Below are positions 34,160 to 45,418 of a stretch of 64,000 nt of DNA, one piece after another (the first letter of the stretch is position 1; every line of letters starts with the position of its first letter). A model generated the notes under the pieces. The model searched no databases. It saw only the letters and a program-made list of their open reading frames with translations, and had not been told where the DNA came from. Position numbers and translations under genes: made by a program. Origin of the DNA: Asticcacaulis biprosthecium C19 (lineage in GTDB: Bacteria > Pseudomonadota > Alphaproteobacteria > Caulobacterales > Caulobacteraceae); NCBI RefSeq assembly GCF_000204015.1, contig NZ_GL883077.1, forward strand, positions 1,843,401-1,907,400, in the 5' to 3' direction.

Positions 34160-34640
34160 AGCGGGAGGCATTCTGGGGCTTGCGATTGCCATGTCGGCCT
34201 GGACCGCCGTGGCAGGGCCAGGTCAGACGGAAAGTCCGCAGGACGATTCGGCCTGGCTGGAGTCACTGGCCAAGCCGTCAGGCGATCTGTCTACGCGTCC
34301 GTCGGGGACGTCAGCCGTAAGGCCGCGGGATGACACAGGCGCACGCGCCAACATGACCGGCCTGGTTCGTGGGATGGCGCGACGCTGGAACGTCGACTGC
34401 AAGGATGCCACGGTGCGAAAGGCCAAGATCGAGGTCCAGTTTCGGATCTCGGCGAATGGTCGGATTGCCGAAGAGCCGGTGTGGGTGAACCCGAGCCCCA
34501 AGCCGGCGCTTCAGACCGCGTATCGGCAGGCGGCGTACGCAGTAACTTCGGGTCAGCCATATTCTGGCCTGGGCCCGGATTTATACGACAGGACTTTAGA
34601 GGTTCAATTCAGTGCCGTTTCGGTGTGTCGAGATTATTAA
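34131..34640 (+). CDS. Soluble periplasmic paralogue of the TolA C-terminal domain
   Basis: A protein of about 169 residues (ATG 34131) or 163 (GTG 34149, with AAAAGG correctly spaced). It has a signal peptide (ILGLAIAMSAWTAVA before GPGQ) but no lasting membrane anchor. Its second half repeats the TolA domain: RRWNVDCKDATVRKAKIEVQFRIS..GRI, PVWVNPSP and DLYDRTLEVQFSAVSVCRDY align with the TolA end, including both cysteines. It overlaps tolA and lies 12 bases before tolB, so it belongs to the operon. It probably arose by duplication and may bind the same partners as TolA. Its role is unknown. Confidence 0.82.
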   Translation: MRKRSAVAIRAGGILGLAIAMSAWTAVAGPGQTESPQDDSAWLESLAKPSGDLSTRPSGTSAVRPRDDTGARANMTGLVRGMARRWNVDCKDATVRKAKIEVQFRISANGRIAEEPVWVNPSPKPALQTAYRQAAYAVTSGQPYSGLGPDLYDRTLEVQFSAVSVCRDY

Positions 34641-34652
34641 GGAAGCCAAGTC

Positions 34653-36002
34653 ATGACGAAGACTTTCCCCTCCCTGTCCCGCCGGACGCTTTTGCACACG
34701 CTTCCGGCGGCGGGTGCCCTGACCGCGATGGCGGGGTCGGTTGCTGCCCAGAGCCAGGGGCCCTTGCGCGGCACGGTCGATGAGGCGGACGTTCAGCCTC
34801 TGGCGATCGCTATTATGATCAGCGGTACGGATCCGTCGGGCAACACTATCGGCGAGCAGCTGACCAAGGTGGTCATCAACGACCTGCAGAGCTCGGGCTA
34901 TTTCGCGCCGATCGATCCGCGCGCCTTTATCGAGACCTCGCTGGACGTCAATTCGCCGCCGACCTGGGAAAACTGGACCGCCATCAACGCGCAGTTCCTG
35001 GCCAATGGCCGCGCCTATATCAACGCCAACGGCCAGGTGCAGGCGGATGTTCGGGTGTGGGACATCTACTCCCAGAAGGAAGCCTTCCCAGGCGCCGGCC
35101 ACATGATTACGCCCGAGCAGTGGCGGCGGCTGGCGCACAAGCATGCCGACGCCATCTATGAGCGGCTGACCGGAGAAAAGGGTTATTTCGATACGCGTAT
35201 CGCCTTCGTTGCCGAAAGCGGTAAGCGCGGCGACCGGGTCAAGCGGCTGGCCATGATGGATCAGGACGGCGCCAATCCCCAGTATCTGGCCGTCGAGGGC
35301 TCGGGCAAGATCATCACGCCGCGGTTTTCCGCCGACGGTACCGAAATCGCCTATATGGCCCTGTCGGCGGACAGCGCGCGTATCTTCCTGTACGACCTGG
35401 AGGCCCGGCGCGGGGAACAGGTGGCGCAGGTGCGTGGCATGGCCTTTGCGCCACGCTATTCGCCCGACGGCACGAAGCTGGCGTTTTCGGTGTCGCAGGG
35501 CGCCAATTCCGACATCTATGTCACCAATCTGAACACCCGGTCGTTGTCGCGCCTGACCTCGGATCCGGCTATCGATACGTCGCCGTCCTTCTCGGCCGAC
35601 GGCTCGCGCATCGCCTTTACATCGGATCGCGGCGGCTCGCCCCAGATCTATGTCATGGGAGCCGACGGTTCTGGGGCGCGCCGCATTACCTTCGGCGGCG
35701 GGCTCTACTCGACGCCGGTGTTTTCGCCCAAGGGCGACCTGATCGCCTTCACCAAGCAGTCCAAGGGACGTTTCTCGATCGGGGTGATGAATCCGGATGG
35801 GTCGGGTGAGCGCCTGCTGACCTCGTCCTACCTGGAGGAGGGGCCGACCTGGGCGCCGAATGGCCGCTACATCATGTTCTTTCGCGAACCGCCGGGCGGC
35901 ATGCCGTCGCTGTGGATGGTGGAGGTCAATGGCCGCATCGAACGACCCGTCCCCTATACGGGCGGGGCGTCGGATCCGGCCTGGTCACCCTTGCTTCCGT
36001 AA
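34653..36002 (+). CDS. tolB: TolB, periplasmic beta-propeller of the Tol-Pal system
   Basis: A 449-residue TolB. The N-terminal export signal contains [20 protein letters not shown] and ends near VAAQSQGP; the twin arginine resembles a Tat motif. The N-terminal domain (about 45-170) has [12 protein letters not shown] and [15 protein letters not shown], and the C-terminal propeller repeats (I)[21 protein letters not shown] several times. TolB links Pal to TolA during division. ATG 34653 follows AAGGAAG. Confidence 0.96.
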   Translation: MTKTFPSLSRRTLLHTLPAAGALTAMAGSVAAQSQGPLRGTVDEADVQPLAIAIMISGTDPSGNTIGEQLTKVVINDLQSSGYFAPIDPRAFIETSLDVNSPPTWENWTAINAQFLANGRAYINANGQVQADVRVWDIYSQKEAFPGAGHMITPEQWRRLAHKHADAIYERLTGEKGYFDTRIAFVAESGKRGDRVKRLAMMDQDGANPQYLAVEGSGKIITPRFSADGTEIAYMALSADSARIFLYDLEARRGEQVAQVRGMAFAPRYSPDGTKLAFSVSQGANSDIYVTNLNTRSLSRLTSDPAIDTSPSFSADGSRIAFTSDRGGSPQIYVMGADGSGARRITFGGGLYSTPVFSPKGDLIAFTKQSKGRFSIGVMNPDGSGERLLTSSYLEEGPTWAPNGRYIMFFREPPGGMPSLWMVEVNGRIERPVPYTGGASDPAWSPLLP

Positions 36003-36172
36003 GCTTTCATCCGTTACGCGAAAAGCCGTTGCAGATGGAATTTATGCCGCCTTTAGTTTGACAAATTAACAAAGGCATATCATCGTGACAGCCGATAAGT
36101 TCAGGTGACATCCGATTGTCGCAGAACCATGAAAAATATCCCTGGTTTCATAATTTCGTGAGAGGAACAATT

Positions 36173-36730
36173 ATGACCCTATCGACTAAGTCCATCGTGA
36201 AGGTGGCCCTGGTAGCTTTTGTTATGACCTCGGTGGCTGCCTGTACGAAGAAGGCCGAGCCGGTGGTGCCGAAGACCCCCGACGTGGTGACGACGCAACC
36301 GCAGCCCACTCAGCCGACCGTTCCCCCGAAGCAGACTGCTCTGCCGCCCGTCGGCGTTACGCCGGGTTCGCAACAGGACTTCGTCGTCAACGTCGGCGAC
36401 CGCGTCTATTTCGACACGGATCAATCGTCGATCCGCGCCGACGCGCAAGCCGTCCTGTCCGCTCAAGCCGCTTGGCTGGTCCGCTATCCGGCCGTCAAGA
36501 TCCGCATCGAAGGCAATGCTGACGAACGCGGCACGCGTGAATACAACTTCGCTCTGGGTGCGCGTCGTGCCCAGGCCGTCGCCGACTTCCTCACCTCCAA
36601 GGGTGTTGTGCCGTCACGTATCTCGACCATCTCCTATGGCAAGGAACAACCGATTGCCACCGGTGCTGACGAGGATGCCTGGCAGCAAAACCGGAACGGC
36701 CATACGGCGATCACTTCGGGCGCCAACTGA
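36173..36730 (+). CDS. pal: Pal, peptidoglycan-associated outer-membrane lipoprotein
   Basis: A 185-residue lipoprotein with signal peptide and lipobox MTSVAAC (Cys24), then a Pro/Thr/Gln linker and an OmpA-type peptidoglycan-binding domain. The motifs VYFDTDQSSIRADA and IRIEGNADERGTREYNFALGARRAQAVADFL carry the Asp and Arg that grip diaminopimelate. ATG 36173 has AGAGGAA at a good distance. A TTGACA at 36058-36063 suggests a promoter of its own. A terminator follows at 36751-36782. Confidence 0.96.
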   Translation: MTLSTKSIVKVALVAFVMTSVAACTKKAEPVVPKTPDVVTTQPQPTQPTVPPKQTALPPVGVTPGSQQDFVVNVGDRVYFDTDQSSIRADAQAVLSAQAAWLVRYPAVKIRIEGNADERGTREYNFALGARRAQAVADFLTSKGVVPSRISTISYGKEQPIATGADEDAWQQNRNGHTAITSGAN

Positions 36731-36750
36731 GTTTTCGATCCCATCTGATG

Positions 36751-36782
36751 AAAGGCCTTCCGCTGCGGCGGGAGGCCTTTTT
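36751..36782 (+). terminator. Rho-independent terminator after pal
   Basis: AAAGGCCT (36751-36758) pairs with AGGCCTTT (36773-36780), with further CCGC/GCGG pairing inside, and the arm runs into a T-run. It lies 20 bases after the pal stop and separates pal from cpoB. Confidence 0.85.
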
Positions 36783-36911
36783 CATGCGCGCTGCGGAGGT
36801 CGGACAATTGGGGTTTACGTCTTATTTCAGCCCGACTATGCTGTTAGCCCTAGGGTAGGCCGTTCGACCGGCATTTATGTGTAACAGTTTACAAGGGCGG
36901 GGTACGAGCCT

Positions 36912-37865
36912 ATGGCGCATAACGGATTTTCGCAAAAAATCGTGACGTGGACGTCGCGCGGCCGGATGGCAGCGGGTGCGTCGATTGTGGCGCTGACCCT
37001 GGCGTTCGGGGCGGTGACGACGGTGGCCTTCCTGCCGTCGGTGTCGCAAGCACAGATTTTCGGCGATGAAGATGAGGAAGAAGACCTCGGCCGCCCGGCC
37101 ACACCGGCGGGTGCGTGGGACGAAAAGCGCCTCAACCGGCTTGACCGCAATGTGCGCAAGCTGGAGCGCGCCGTGGCCCGCGTCGAGAACAAGAAGACAC
37201 CGCCGATCCTGATCGAGCCCGACCCGGAAGTGGTCGCCTTGCAGGCCACGGTCGACAGCCTGTCGCGCAAGCAGGATGAGCAGTCCGACGTGATCACACG
37301 CCTGACCGGCCAGTTGGAAGAGGCGCTGTATGCCAACCAGCAACTGCAAGGGACGGTCAACGCCCAGAATGCCCGCATCGACGTCCTGTCGCGGCGCGCC
37401 GACAATGCCGATGCCCATCTGAAGGACATCGACGCCCTGCTGGCGCCGCCGCCGCCGCCGCCGGCTTCGACAGGATCGGCTGAGGGGGACTTTGATCAGG
37501 CCTTTGCTTTGATGACGTCGGGCCAGACGGACGATGCCAGCCGCGCCTTTGAGGCCTTCACGACGACCTGGCCTGAGGCGGCGCAACTGCCGGAAGCCTG
37601 GTTCCGTCTGGGCCAGATCCGCAGCATGAAGCAGGATGCCGGCGGCGCCGTTGCCGCCTATGCAACGGCGCTGAAGGGCTGGCCCAAGACGTCGTGGGCG
37701 CCGGAAGCAACCGTGCGACTGGCGGGGGCTTTGACGGATTCCAACCGGCCGAGCGACGCCTGCCTGGCCTTGTCGCAGTTCGACAAGCTGTATGCCAAGA
37801 CGGCGACCAATGAACACAAGTCGATGGCCAAGACGCTCAAGACCCGGAGCAAGTGCGCGGCTTAG
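36912..37865 (+). CDS. cpoB: CpoB/YbgF, Tol-associated division coordinator
   Basis: A 317-residue periplasmic protein at the end of the Tol-Pal cluster. The signal peptide includes GASIVALTLAFGAVTTVAFL and ends near SQAQ. A coiled coil spans about residues 70-165 (RLDRNVRKLERAVARVEN onward), then a Pro run and a tetratricopeptide domain from about 190 (DFDQAFALMTSGQTDDASRAF...). CpoB couples Tol energy to peptidoglycan synthesis during constriction in other bacteria. ATG 36912. It follows the pal terminator and precedes repeat C. Confidence 0.92.
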   Translation: MAHNGFSQKIVTWTSRGRMAAGASIVALTLAFGAVTTVAFLPSVSQAQIFGDEDEEEDLGRPATPAGAWDEKRLNRLDRNVRKLERAVARVENKKTPPILIEPDPEVVALQATVDSLSRKQDEQSDVITRLTGQLEEALYANQQLQGTVNAQNARIDVLSRRADNADAHLKDIDALLAPPPPPPASTGSAEGDFDQAFALMTSGQTDDASRAFEAFTTTWPEAAQLPEAWFRLGQIRSMKQDAGGAVAAYATALKGWPKTSWAPEATVRLAGALTDSNRPSDACLALSQFDKLYAKTATNEHKSMAKTLKTRSKCAA

Positions 37866-37970
37866 TCTGTCCATAAGGATTTTGGAGCGAAGGATCCTCG
37901 ACGGGGCAGTGTAGCGGTGTTCTAAGCGCGAAGCGCACTCGCTGATGTTTTGACATTTCAGAGTAAGGCG

Positions 37971-38137
37971 CGTTGACGCTGTCCATCTGACTTATCTGGC
38001 TTATCTGTGGATCAACTCTTCCTTGGGTTTCGTCGCCTGATTGTCGGGGATCTATCCTGAACGTTCAAAGTCGCTAAACCTGGGCAAGAAGGTCTATCCA
38101 CAGATAAGCCAGATAAGTCAGATGGACAGCGTAAACG
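37971..38137. repeat. Word-iterated inverted repeat C
   Basis: Perfect 37-base arms, 37976-38012 and 38096-38132, extend with one mismatch to 37971 and 38137. Each is made of TTATCTGGC / GCCAGATAA words after a CCATCTGAC or ATCCACAG end. The loop is 83 bases. The words are the same as in element A. It fills most of the 336-base gap between cpoB and tilS, both read rightward. Confidence 0.93.
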
Positions 38138-38201
38138 AGGTGCCTTCGAGGACTTGCGGAGGCGTCGTCTAAGGCGCTTCGCGCATGAGGGGTACTGGGC
38201 G

Positions 38202-39434
38202 GTGATTGCAAACAGGCCCACTGTTATTTCCGATTTTTCCACGCTCCTGAACGGCGACGGTCCGATCGGGGTTGCGGTGTCTGGGGGCGGTGATTCGGTT
38301 GCGCTTTTATACCAACTCGCCGATTGGGGCCGGCGGCCCCTGCACGTCTTTCACGTAGATCACGCCCTCCAGGCCGACAGCGGGCTTTGGGCCGATGCCG
38401 TCGCCGCTCACGCAAAGCACCTCAAACTCTCTTTTACGCGTCTGACCTGGAGCGGCGACAAGCCAACGACCGGCATCTCTGCCGCCGCCCGCGGGGCGCG
38501 TCATGCCCTTCTCGCTGAAGCCGCGCGGGCGGCCGGCATCAAGGTCGTCTGCCTGGCCCACACCTGCGATGATGTCGCCGAGGCCGCCTACATGCGCCAG
38601 CATGGCTCCAATGTCGGTACGCCGCAAACCTGGTCACCGTCGCCGGTATGGCCCCATGGCAGGGGCGTCTTTCTGTGCCGGCCGCTACTGAGCGCGCGCC
38701 GTGCCGACCTGCGCCAATACCTGATGGATCGCAAGCTGTCCTGGATCGATGACCCCGCCAATGAAAATGCGAAGTCTCTGCGTGTGCAGGCGCGTCAGGC
38801 CTTGCTGGGGCTGACCAGCGCGCCATTGCCGCCGCCGGTGCGTTTGCCGAGGGGCGAGGTCGAGACGCTGTTGCACGACCCCGAAGGCTGGTCCGCCCTC
38901 GGACTCCTGCGGTTCAAGGCCGACGCCTTTTACCAACTGCCAAACGATACCGCGCTGCATCTGCTGGCGACGGCCGCCGTCTGTGCCGGTGGTGGTGATC
39001 GCCTGCCGCGCCGTCACAAAGTCGAAACCTTATACGAAAGCCTGGCCGATGGCCGGTCACACACCCTGGCCGGCGCCCGAATCCGCCAGGCCGGCGGCTT
39101 CATCCATGTGCTGCGCGAAGCGGGCGACATCGGCCGAAATGCGGAGCCGGGGCAGGGGGATCTATGGGACGGACGCTTCCAGCTTTTGGGTCGTGTCGTC
39201 GCGACCGGGCGTGACCGTGGCCGGCTCGATGACCGTGATCGGGCGTTTCTCAGAACCCTGCCGCCGGACCTGCGGGCAAGCTTGCCGGCGATGGAAGTTT
39301 CAGGCCCGCATCTTGCATTGCCCCTTTATGGCCTACCGGGGCAGAAGCATAATGAGACGGTGACGACGAGCTGCTGGGTGCTGCCGCGTTTGCTGGCCAG
39401 CGTCTGTCGGATCGAGCGTGAAACCGATTTGTGA
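38202..39434 (+). CDS. tilS: tRNA(Ile)-lysidine synthase TilS
   Basis: A 410-residue PP-loop ATPase that modifies C34 of tRNA-Ile(CAU) to lysidine so it reads AUA. The P-loop is VAVSGGGDSVALLYQL; conserved neighbours are FHVDHAL and LAHTCDDVAEAAYMR (HTxDD). The third residue of the usual SGGxDS is Gly, a tolerated variant. The C-terminus is shorter and more divergent than E. coli TilS, as in other Caulobacteraceae. GTG 38202 is chosen because GAGGGG lies nine bases upstream. tilS-ftsH adjacency is common in bacteria. Confidence 0.9.
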   Translation: MIANRPTVISDFSTLLNGDGPIGVAVSGGGDSVALLYQLADWGRRPLHVFHVDHALQADSGLWADAVAAHAKHLKLSFTRLTWSGDKPTTGISAAARGARHALLAEAARAAGIKVVCLAHTCDDVAEAAYMRQHGSNVGTPQTWSPSPVWPHGRGVFLCRPLLSARRADLRQYLMDRKLSWIDDPANENAKSLRVQARQALLGLTSAPLPPPVRLPRGEVETLLHDPEGWSALGLLRFKADAFYQLPNDTALHLLATAAVCAGGGDRLPRRHKVETLYESLADGRSHTLAGARIRQAGGFIHVLREAGDIGRNAEPGQGDLWDGRFQLLGRVVATGRDRGRLDDRDRAFLRTLPPDLRASLPAMEVSGPHLALPLYGLPGQKHNETVTTSCWVLPRLLASVCRIERETDL

Positions 39435-39535
39435 TCCCGCCCGGAAAAGTCCTGTAGCGAAACGACACGGCTCTCCCTATATGGGGGAAAATGTGCAAGA
39501 CGGTCCCCAGCGGGACCAGACGAGGATTGTAAGGC

Positions 39536-41419
<1,884 letters not shown>

Positions 41420-41445
41420 ATTTCTGTGATTTGGATGACATGGAG

Positions 41446-41475
41446 CGGGCGGAACTTCGGTTCCGCCCGTTTTTT
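41446..41475. terminator. Terminator after ftsH with UUCG loop
   Basis: CGGGCGGAAC (41446-41455), loop TTCG, GTTCCGCCCG (41460-41469), then six T residues. It is a perfect 10-pair stem with a stable tetraloop. It lies between ftsH and the convergent glycosyltransferase gene. Confidence 0.95.
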
Positions 41476-41517
41476 CTGTCCGGGCGGGCCGGTAAGGTCA
41501 CACGACGGATATGCGTT

Positions 41518-42369
41518 TCAAAACGATGCCCAGGCCGTCGTAATCCGATGGATCGCGCCGCCGATCAGTTTTTTCAGCCGCGGGCGGCGCAGGACGGGCA
41601 GGGCGACCCGCTTCACCAGCCAGCTCGGCGTCGCCTGGAACATGTCCAGCCGCGCCCGCGTAAAGGCCTGCAAGCTTGGGTGCCGCTTGGTGTCGGTGTT
41701 GCGGGTGTAGCTGCGGCGGTGTTTGCGCCACAGGGTCAGGGCCTCATCGACATAGAAAAACCGGTGACGCAGGGCCAACTGGCAATACAGCCACCAGTCG
41801 ACGAAACAGTCGAACGGCGGATCGAGATCGATGAACTTCAAGGTCTCGCGTCGGATCGTCACCGCTGAAAAGGTCGGGATAACGTTCTCGAACAGCATCA
41901 TCCGGCCGATATAGCGCGGCCACGCCTTGCGCCCCAGCCGGCGTTCGCGCACCTGGGCATCGCGCAGGTAGCGCCGGCATTCGGCTTCGTCACCAAACGG
42001 TACCACGGCATTGAACAGGACGTCGGCGTCGGGATGGCGGACGAAGGCGTCGTAACGCCGGCTAAGGCAGTCTGGACGCCACAGGTCGTCGCTTTCGAGA
42101 AAGGCGATCAGATCGCCGCGGGCATGGCGCAGGCCCAGTTCCAGCGTTCGCGCCAGGCCGCGGTTCTGGCCGTTGGGGTGAGTCAGCAGACGAATTCGGT
42201 TATCGGTTGCAGCCAAAGCTGCGATGACCTGCATGGAGTTGTCACTGGACCCGTCGTCGACAATAATCAGCTCCCAATCGCTATGGTCCTGGCTAAGGAC
42301 CGATCGCACGGTTTCGCCGATATAGGATTCGTAATTGTAACTGGCTGTTATTATCGACAGGCTGGGCAT
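41518..42369 (-). CDS. Family 2 glycosyltransferase
   Basis: A 283-residue GT-A glycosyltransferase. It starts PSLSIITASYNYESYIGETVRSVLSQ. The nucleotide-binding VDDGSSDNSM and the ESDDLWRPDC (DxD-like metal site) are both present, with WWLYCQLALRHRF later. There is no membrane segment, so it is probably cytosolic or peripheral, adding a sugar to a surface polysaccharide or lipid carrier. The acceptor is unknown. It is a single gene between convergent ftsH and divergent ftsQ, where Caulobacter has ddl; it may mark a rearranged cell-wall cluster. Confidence 0.88.
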   Translation of the reverse strand: MPSLSIITASYNYESYIGETVRSVLSQDHSDWELIIVDDGSSDNSMQVIAALAATDNRIRLLTHPNGQNRGLARTLELGLRHARGDLIAFLESDDLWRPDCLSRRYDAFVRHPDADVLFNAVVPFGDEAECRRYLRDAQVRERRLGRKAWPRYIGRMMLFENVIPTFSAVTIRRETLKFIDLDPPFDCFVDWWLYCQLALRHRFFYVDEALTLWRKHRRSYTRNTDTKRHPSLQAFTRARLDMFQATPSWLVKRVALPVLRRPRLKKLIGGAIHRITTAWASF

Positions 42370-42640
42370 GGGGAGAGGCGCCGTAACGGGATGTACGGCA
42401 AACCGCTAAGGGTCGATTGGGGCCGGCATATTGCAACGCGAAAACAATCGCGAATTTCCTTCGCCAGCGGCCGTTTTGGTTGATCAAACCTTACAAAAAA
42501 TCGATTCGTTATCACTCTGTTAAGGACGATGGCGTTGAATGGACACCTAACCTGTCAGGTCGGCCTGCCCGCCGCGCGTCCGTGCTCCGGGCGCGCCGCT
42601 AAGCTTGCCGGTTCAGGCATTTCGAGTACTGGAGATCCGC

Positions 42641-43543
42641 ATGCCCGCCGTCGTTCGTGGTGGCCGACGTCAAACTTCCGCCCCGGGCACTGCCCAGGGT
42701 AAGAGTGGTGGCGCCAAGCCGGCCGGCAAACGTCCGGCCGCCCGTAAGGGTGCCGGCGGCAAGACCAGCGTGGTCGGCTCGGTCGCCATCCCCAACGAAC
42801 TGCGCGCCTGGTTCGCCGTGATCGTCGTGGTCGTGCTGCTGGGCGTCGTTCTGTTCACCGGTCAGCGCGCCCAGGCGCTCAGCACCGCCATGACCGGCTT
42901 TGCCGACAGCCGGCTGGCTGCCATGGGGCTGAAGCTCAAGAACATTCATCTGGTTGGCGTCAGCGACGACGCTGAACCGGCCATCAAACAGGTGCTGAAA
43001 AAATCCCTGACCGCCGGCCAGCCCATCGCCCTGATGGACCTGAAAAAGCTGCAGGGCGACCTCGAAGCCATCGGCTGGGTCAAGGAAGCCAGTGTCCGCC
43101 GCCAATTGCCGGGCGTCCTGGTGGTGTCGGTCGTTGAACGTGAGCGGCTAGCCGTATGGCAGTACAAGGGCCGTGACACAGTCATCGACGATCAGGGCCA
43201 TGTCATTCCGGAAGCTCACTCCAGCAAATTCCTGGATCTGCCGCTGGTGGTGGGTGAGGGCGCTAACGAGACGGCGACCGAGATTCTGCAACTGATGCAG
43301 ACCCGTCCGGCCCTGATGCAGAAAACCTACGCCCTGGTGCGGGTCGATACGCGGCGCTGGGATATCCATCTGAAAAACGGCGCGATCATCAAGCTGCCGG
43401 CGCTGAACCAGGAGCAGGCTTTGAATACGCTGGACACCCTGATGACGCGCCAGCGTGTGCTGGACCAGGGGTTCGCCGAAATCGACCTCCTCGATCCCTC
43501 CGCCCTTGTTGTCGTGCCTATCGAAGCCCGCCCAAACCTTTGA
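42641..43543 (+). CDS. ftsQ: Cell-division protein FtsQ
   Basis: A 300-residue single-pass division protein. It has a basic Gly/Lys-rich cytoplasmic tail (1-50), a membrane helix (about 58-78, WFAVIVVVVLLGVVLF), and a POTRA domain (about 98-170, containing LKNIHLVGVSDDAEPAIKQ and LEAIGWVKEASVRRQLPGVLVVSVVERE). A beta domain follows with LPLVVGEGANETATEIL. It links the divisome in the periplasm. ATG 42641 has GGAG correctly spaced. It is 20 bases ahead of ftsA. No ddl or mur gene precedes it. Confidence 0.93.
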   Translation: MPAVVRGGRRQTSAPGTAQGKSGGAKPAGKRPAARKGAGGKTSVVGSVAIPNELRAWFAVIVVVVLLGVVLFTGQRAQALSTAMTGFADSRLAAMGLKLKNIHLVGVSDDAEPAIKQVLKKSLTAGQPIALMDLKKLQGDLEAIGWVKEASVRRQLPGVLVVSVVERERLAVWQYKGRDTVIDDQGHVIPEAHSSKFLDLPLVVGEGANETATEILQLMQTRPALMQKTYALVRVDTRRWDIHLKNGAIIKLPALNQEQALNTLDTLMTRQRVLDQGFAEIDLLDPSALVVVPIEARPNL

Positions 43544-43563
43544 TCTGACCAGAGAAGAAGCTC

Positions 43564-44940
43564 ATGTCACGATTTGAAGACCGCCAGAATGCCCGCCTTA
43601 ACGTCCCTGCGCCGCGCGCACGGACCACGCCCCAGCCCGTGACCGCGAGCGCGCCGCGCCCGGTTGCTGCGACCGGCCTGATTGCGTCGCTGGACTTGGG
43701 TTCGTCTAAGATCGGCTGTTTCATCATGCGGCCGGAAGGCGCGCGTCACGCTGATCAGTCGATCCGGGTTGCCGGTGTCGGCTACGTTCAGTCGCGCGGC
43801 ATCCGCGCCGGTTCGATCATCGACATGGAAGCGGCGTCTCAGGCCATCGCCCAGGCCGTCGAACGCGCCGAAGCCATGGCCAATGTGTCCATCCAGGGTG
43901 TGCGCGTGACCATCCCCGGCGCCCAGACCGCCTCGCACAAGGTGTCGGCCCAGGTGTCGCTGGGCCTGAAGCCGATTGCCGATCTCGACCTCAACCGCGC
44001 CATAGCCTCGGCCCTGGCGCAGGTACGTTTCCCCAACCGCCGCGCCATTCATCTGCTGCCGGTGTCGTGGAGCGTCGACGACCAGGCCGGCGTCAGCGAT
44101 CCGCGCGGACTGAACGGCCGTAGCCTGGGTCTGGAACTGCTGGTCGTCACCATTGACGAGAGCGTGTTCAACAACATTCAGCAGTGCGTTAGCCAGGCCC
44201 ATCTCGAGGTCCAGGCTATTGTTTCCGCGCCCCTGGCGGCGGCGGTAGCAGCGCTGGAAGAAGACGAAAAGGACCTGGGCTGCATCTGTATCGATATGGG
44301 CGCCTCCAGCACGACGGCGGCCATCTTCGCCAACGGCACGTTGGTCCATGTGGATTGCCTGAATGTCGGCGGCCAGCACGTCACCGCCGATATCGCCCGT
44401 GGTCTGTCGACGACCCTGGCCGGGGCCGAGCGGCTGAAGACGCTGCACGGTTCGGCCATCGCCTCGTCCAACGAAGACCGTGAAACCGTCGAAGCGCCAC
44501 CGCGCGGCGACGAACGCGGCGGCGCGCCGATCATCGTGCCGCGCTCTATCCTGAAAGGCATCATCGCGCCGCGGGTTGAGGAAACCTTCGAACTGCTGCG
44601 CGAGAAGATCAAGGCCTCGGGCATCCAGATCGAGCCGGGCGCCGGCATCGTCCTGACCGGTGGCGCCTCGCAACTGGCCGGTGTGCGCGAACTGGCGATC
44701 CGGGTGTTCGACCGTCCGGTCCGTCTGGGCCGTCCGATGCGCGTGCCGCATCTGGGCGACGCCGCAGCCGGACCTTCGTTTGCCGCTACGGCTGGCGTGA
44801 TCCTGCGCACCCTGTACGGGCCGCGCGATGTCGTGCCGGTCAAGAAGATCATGGCCGCCAAGATCGGCCCCAAGGACGCCCCCAATGGCGGCGGCAACAT
44901 CCTCGGTCGAGTGGTGGACTGGTTGAAGAGCAATCTTTAA
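43564..44940 (+). CDS. ftsA: Cell-division protein FtsA
   Basis: A 458-residue actin-like protein that tethers FtsZ to the membrane. The phosphate motifs SLDLGSSKIGCFI (phosphate 1) and CIDMGASSTTAAIF (phosphate 2) and the adenosine motif VLTGGASQLAG are present. SHKVSAQVSLGLKP is in the 1C domain. The C-terminal amphipathic helix is NILGRVVDWLKSNL. A 35-residue Pro/Ala/Arg-rich N-terminal extension precedes the core, as in relatives. The next gene is ftsZ after a 478-base regulatory gap. Confidence 0.96.
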   Translation: MSRFEDRQNARLNVPAPRARTTPQPVTASAPRPVAATGLIASLDLGSSKIGCFIMRPEGARHADQSIRVAGVGYVQSRGIRAGSIIDMEAASQAIAQAVERAEAMANVSIQGVRVTIPGAQTASHKVSAQVSLGLKPIADLDLNRAIASALAQVRFPNRRAIHLLPVSWSVDDQAGVSDPRGLNGRSLGLELLVVTIDESVFNNIQQCVSQAHLEVQAIVSAPLAAAVAALEEDEKDLGCICIDMGASSTTAAIFANGTLVHVDCLNVGGQHVTADIARGLSTTLAGAERLKTLHGSAIASSNEDRETVEAPPRGDERGGAPIIVPRSILKGIIAPRVEETFELLREKIKASGIQIEPGAGIVLTGGASQLAGVRELAIRVFDRPVRLGRPMRVPHLGDAAAGPSFAATAGVILRTLYGPRDVVPVKKIMAAKIGPKDAPNGGGNILGRVVDWLKSNL

Positions 44941-45418
44941 GCGACGCCTCTCTCCCAAGACAGGAGAGGATATTATGGCTTCGGCCATCGCCCGGCGCGA
45001 GGCGCTCCGACCTCGGCAGCATGCGACGGCGCAGCGTCGGATACCAACGGCCATTAAGTTTGACTCCAAAGAAAAGAGCCCCGCCCGGCGCTTCGCGCCA
45101 CCCTCCCCGTAAAACGGGGTGGGCGAAGAAAGGTCAAGCCTAACTGCCTTTGGTATGAGCTAATATTAGGGTTGTCTTAACCCGATTTCATCCCATGCGC
45201 GAACCTCACAACTTGCCTGACTCATTTCGGACGCGATTCACCCCTAGACCGTCCACGTTTCGGTAACCTCTCTTAAAATTTATTACCGTAAGCACTTCAA
45301 AACGCCCCGACTCAAGGTATCGGGTAACAATTCGTTAAGCATGTTCGTAGTCTCCTGTCCGGAACCCAAAGGAGACAGCGAAGCGCCCCGCTTGACATGC
45401 CTCTGAAAGGGGAAATTT
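44941..45418 (+). promoter_or_regulatory. ftsZ upstream regulatory region (GANTC cluster and CtrA-like site)
   Basis: This 478-base gap has no gene. Four GANTC sites lie at 45062, 45219, 45235 and 45309. A minus-strand TTAA-N7-TTAC at 45338-45324 is close to the CtrA consensus TTAA-N7-TTAA; a weaker TTAA-AATTTAT-TACC is near 45273. In Caulobacter, ftsZ transcription depends on CcrM methylation of GANTC sites and on CtrA. A short hairpin (CTCTCC/GGAGAG) near 44949-44966 may follow ftsA. Confidence 0.5.
45077..45127. repeat. Intergenic palindromic element, relative of the one at 3044
   Basis: The sequence from 45077 contains GGCGCTTCGCGCC and CCCTCCCCGT-AAA-ACGGGG, two hairpins in the order seen in one arm of the 3044-3156 element. 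Only one arm is present. It lies in the ftsA-ftsZ gap. Confidence 0.65.
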
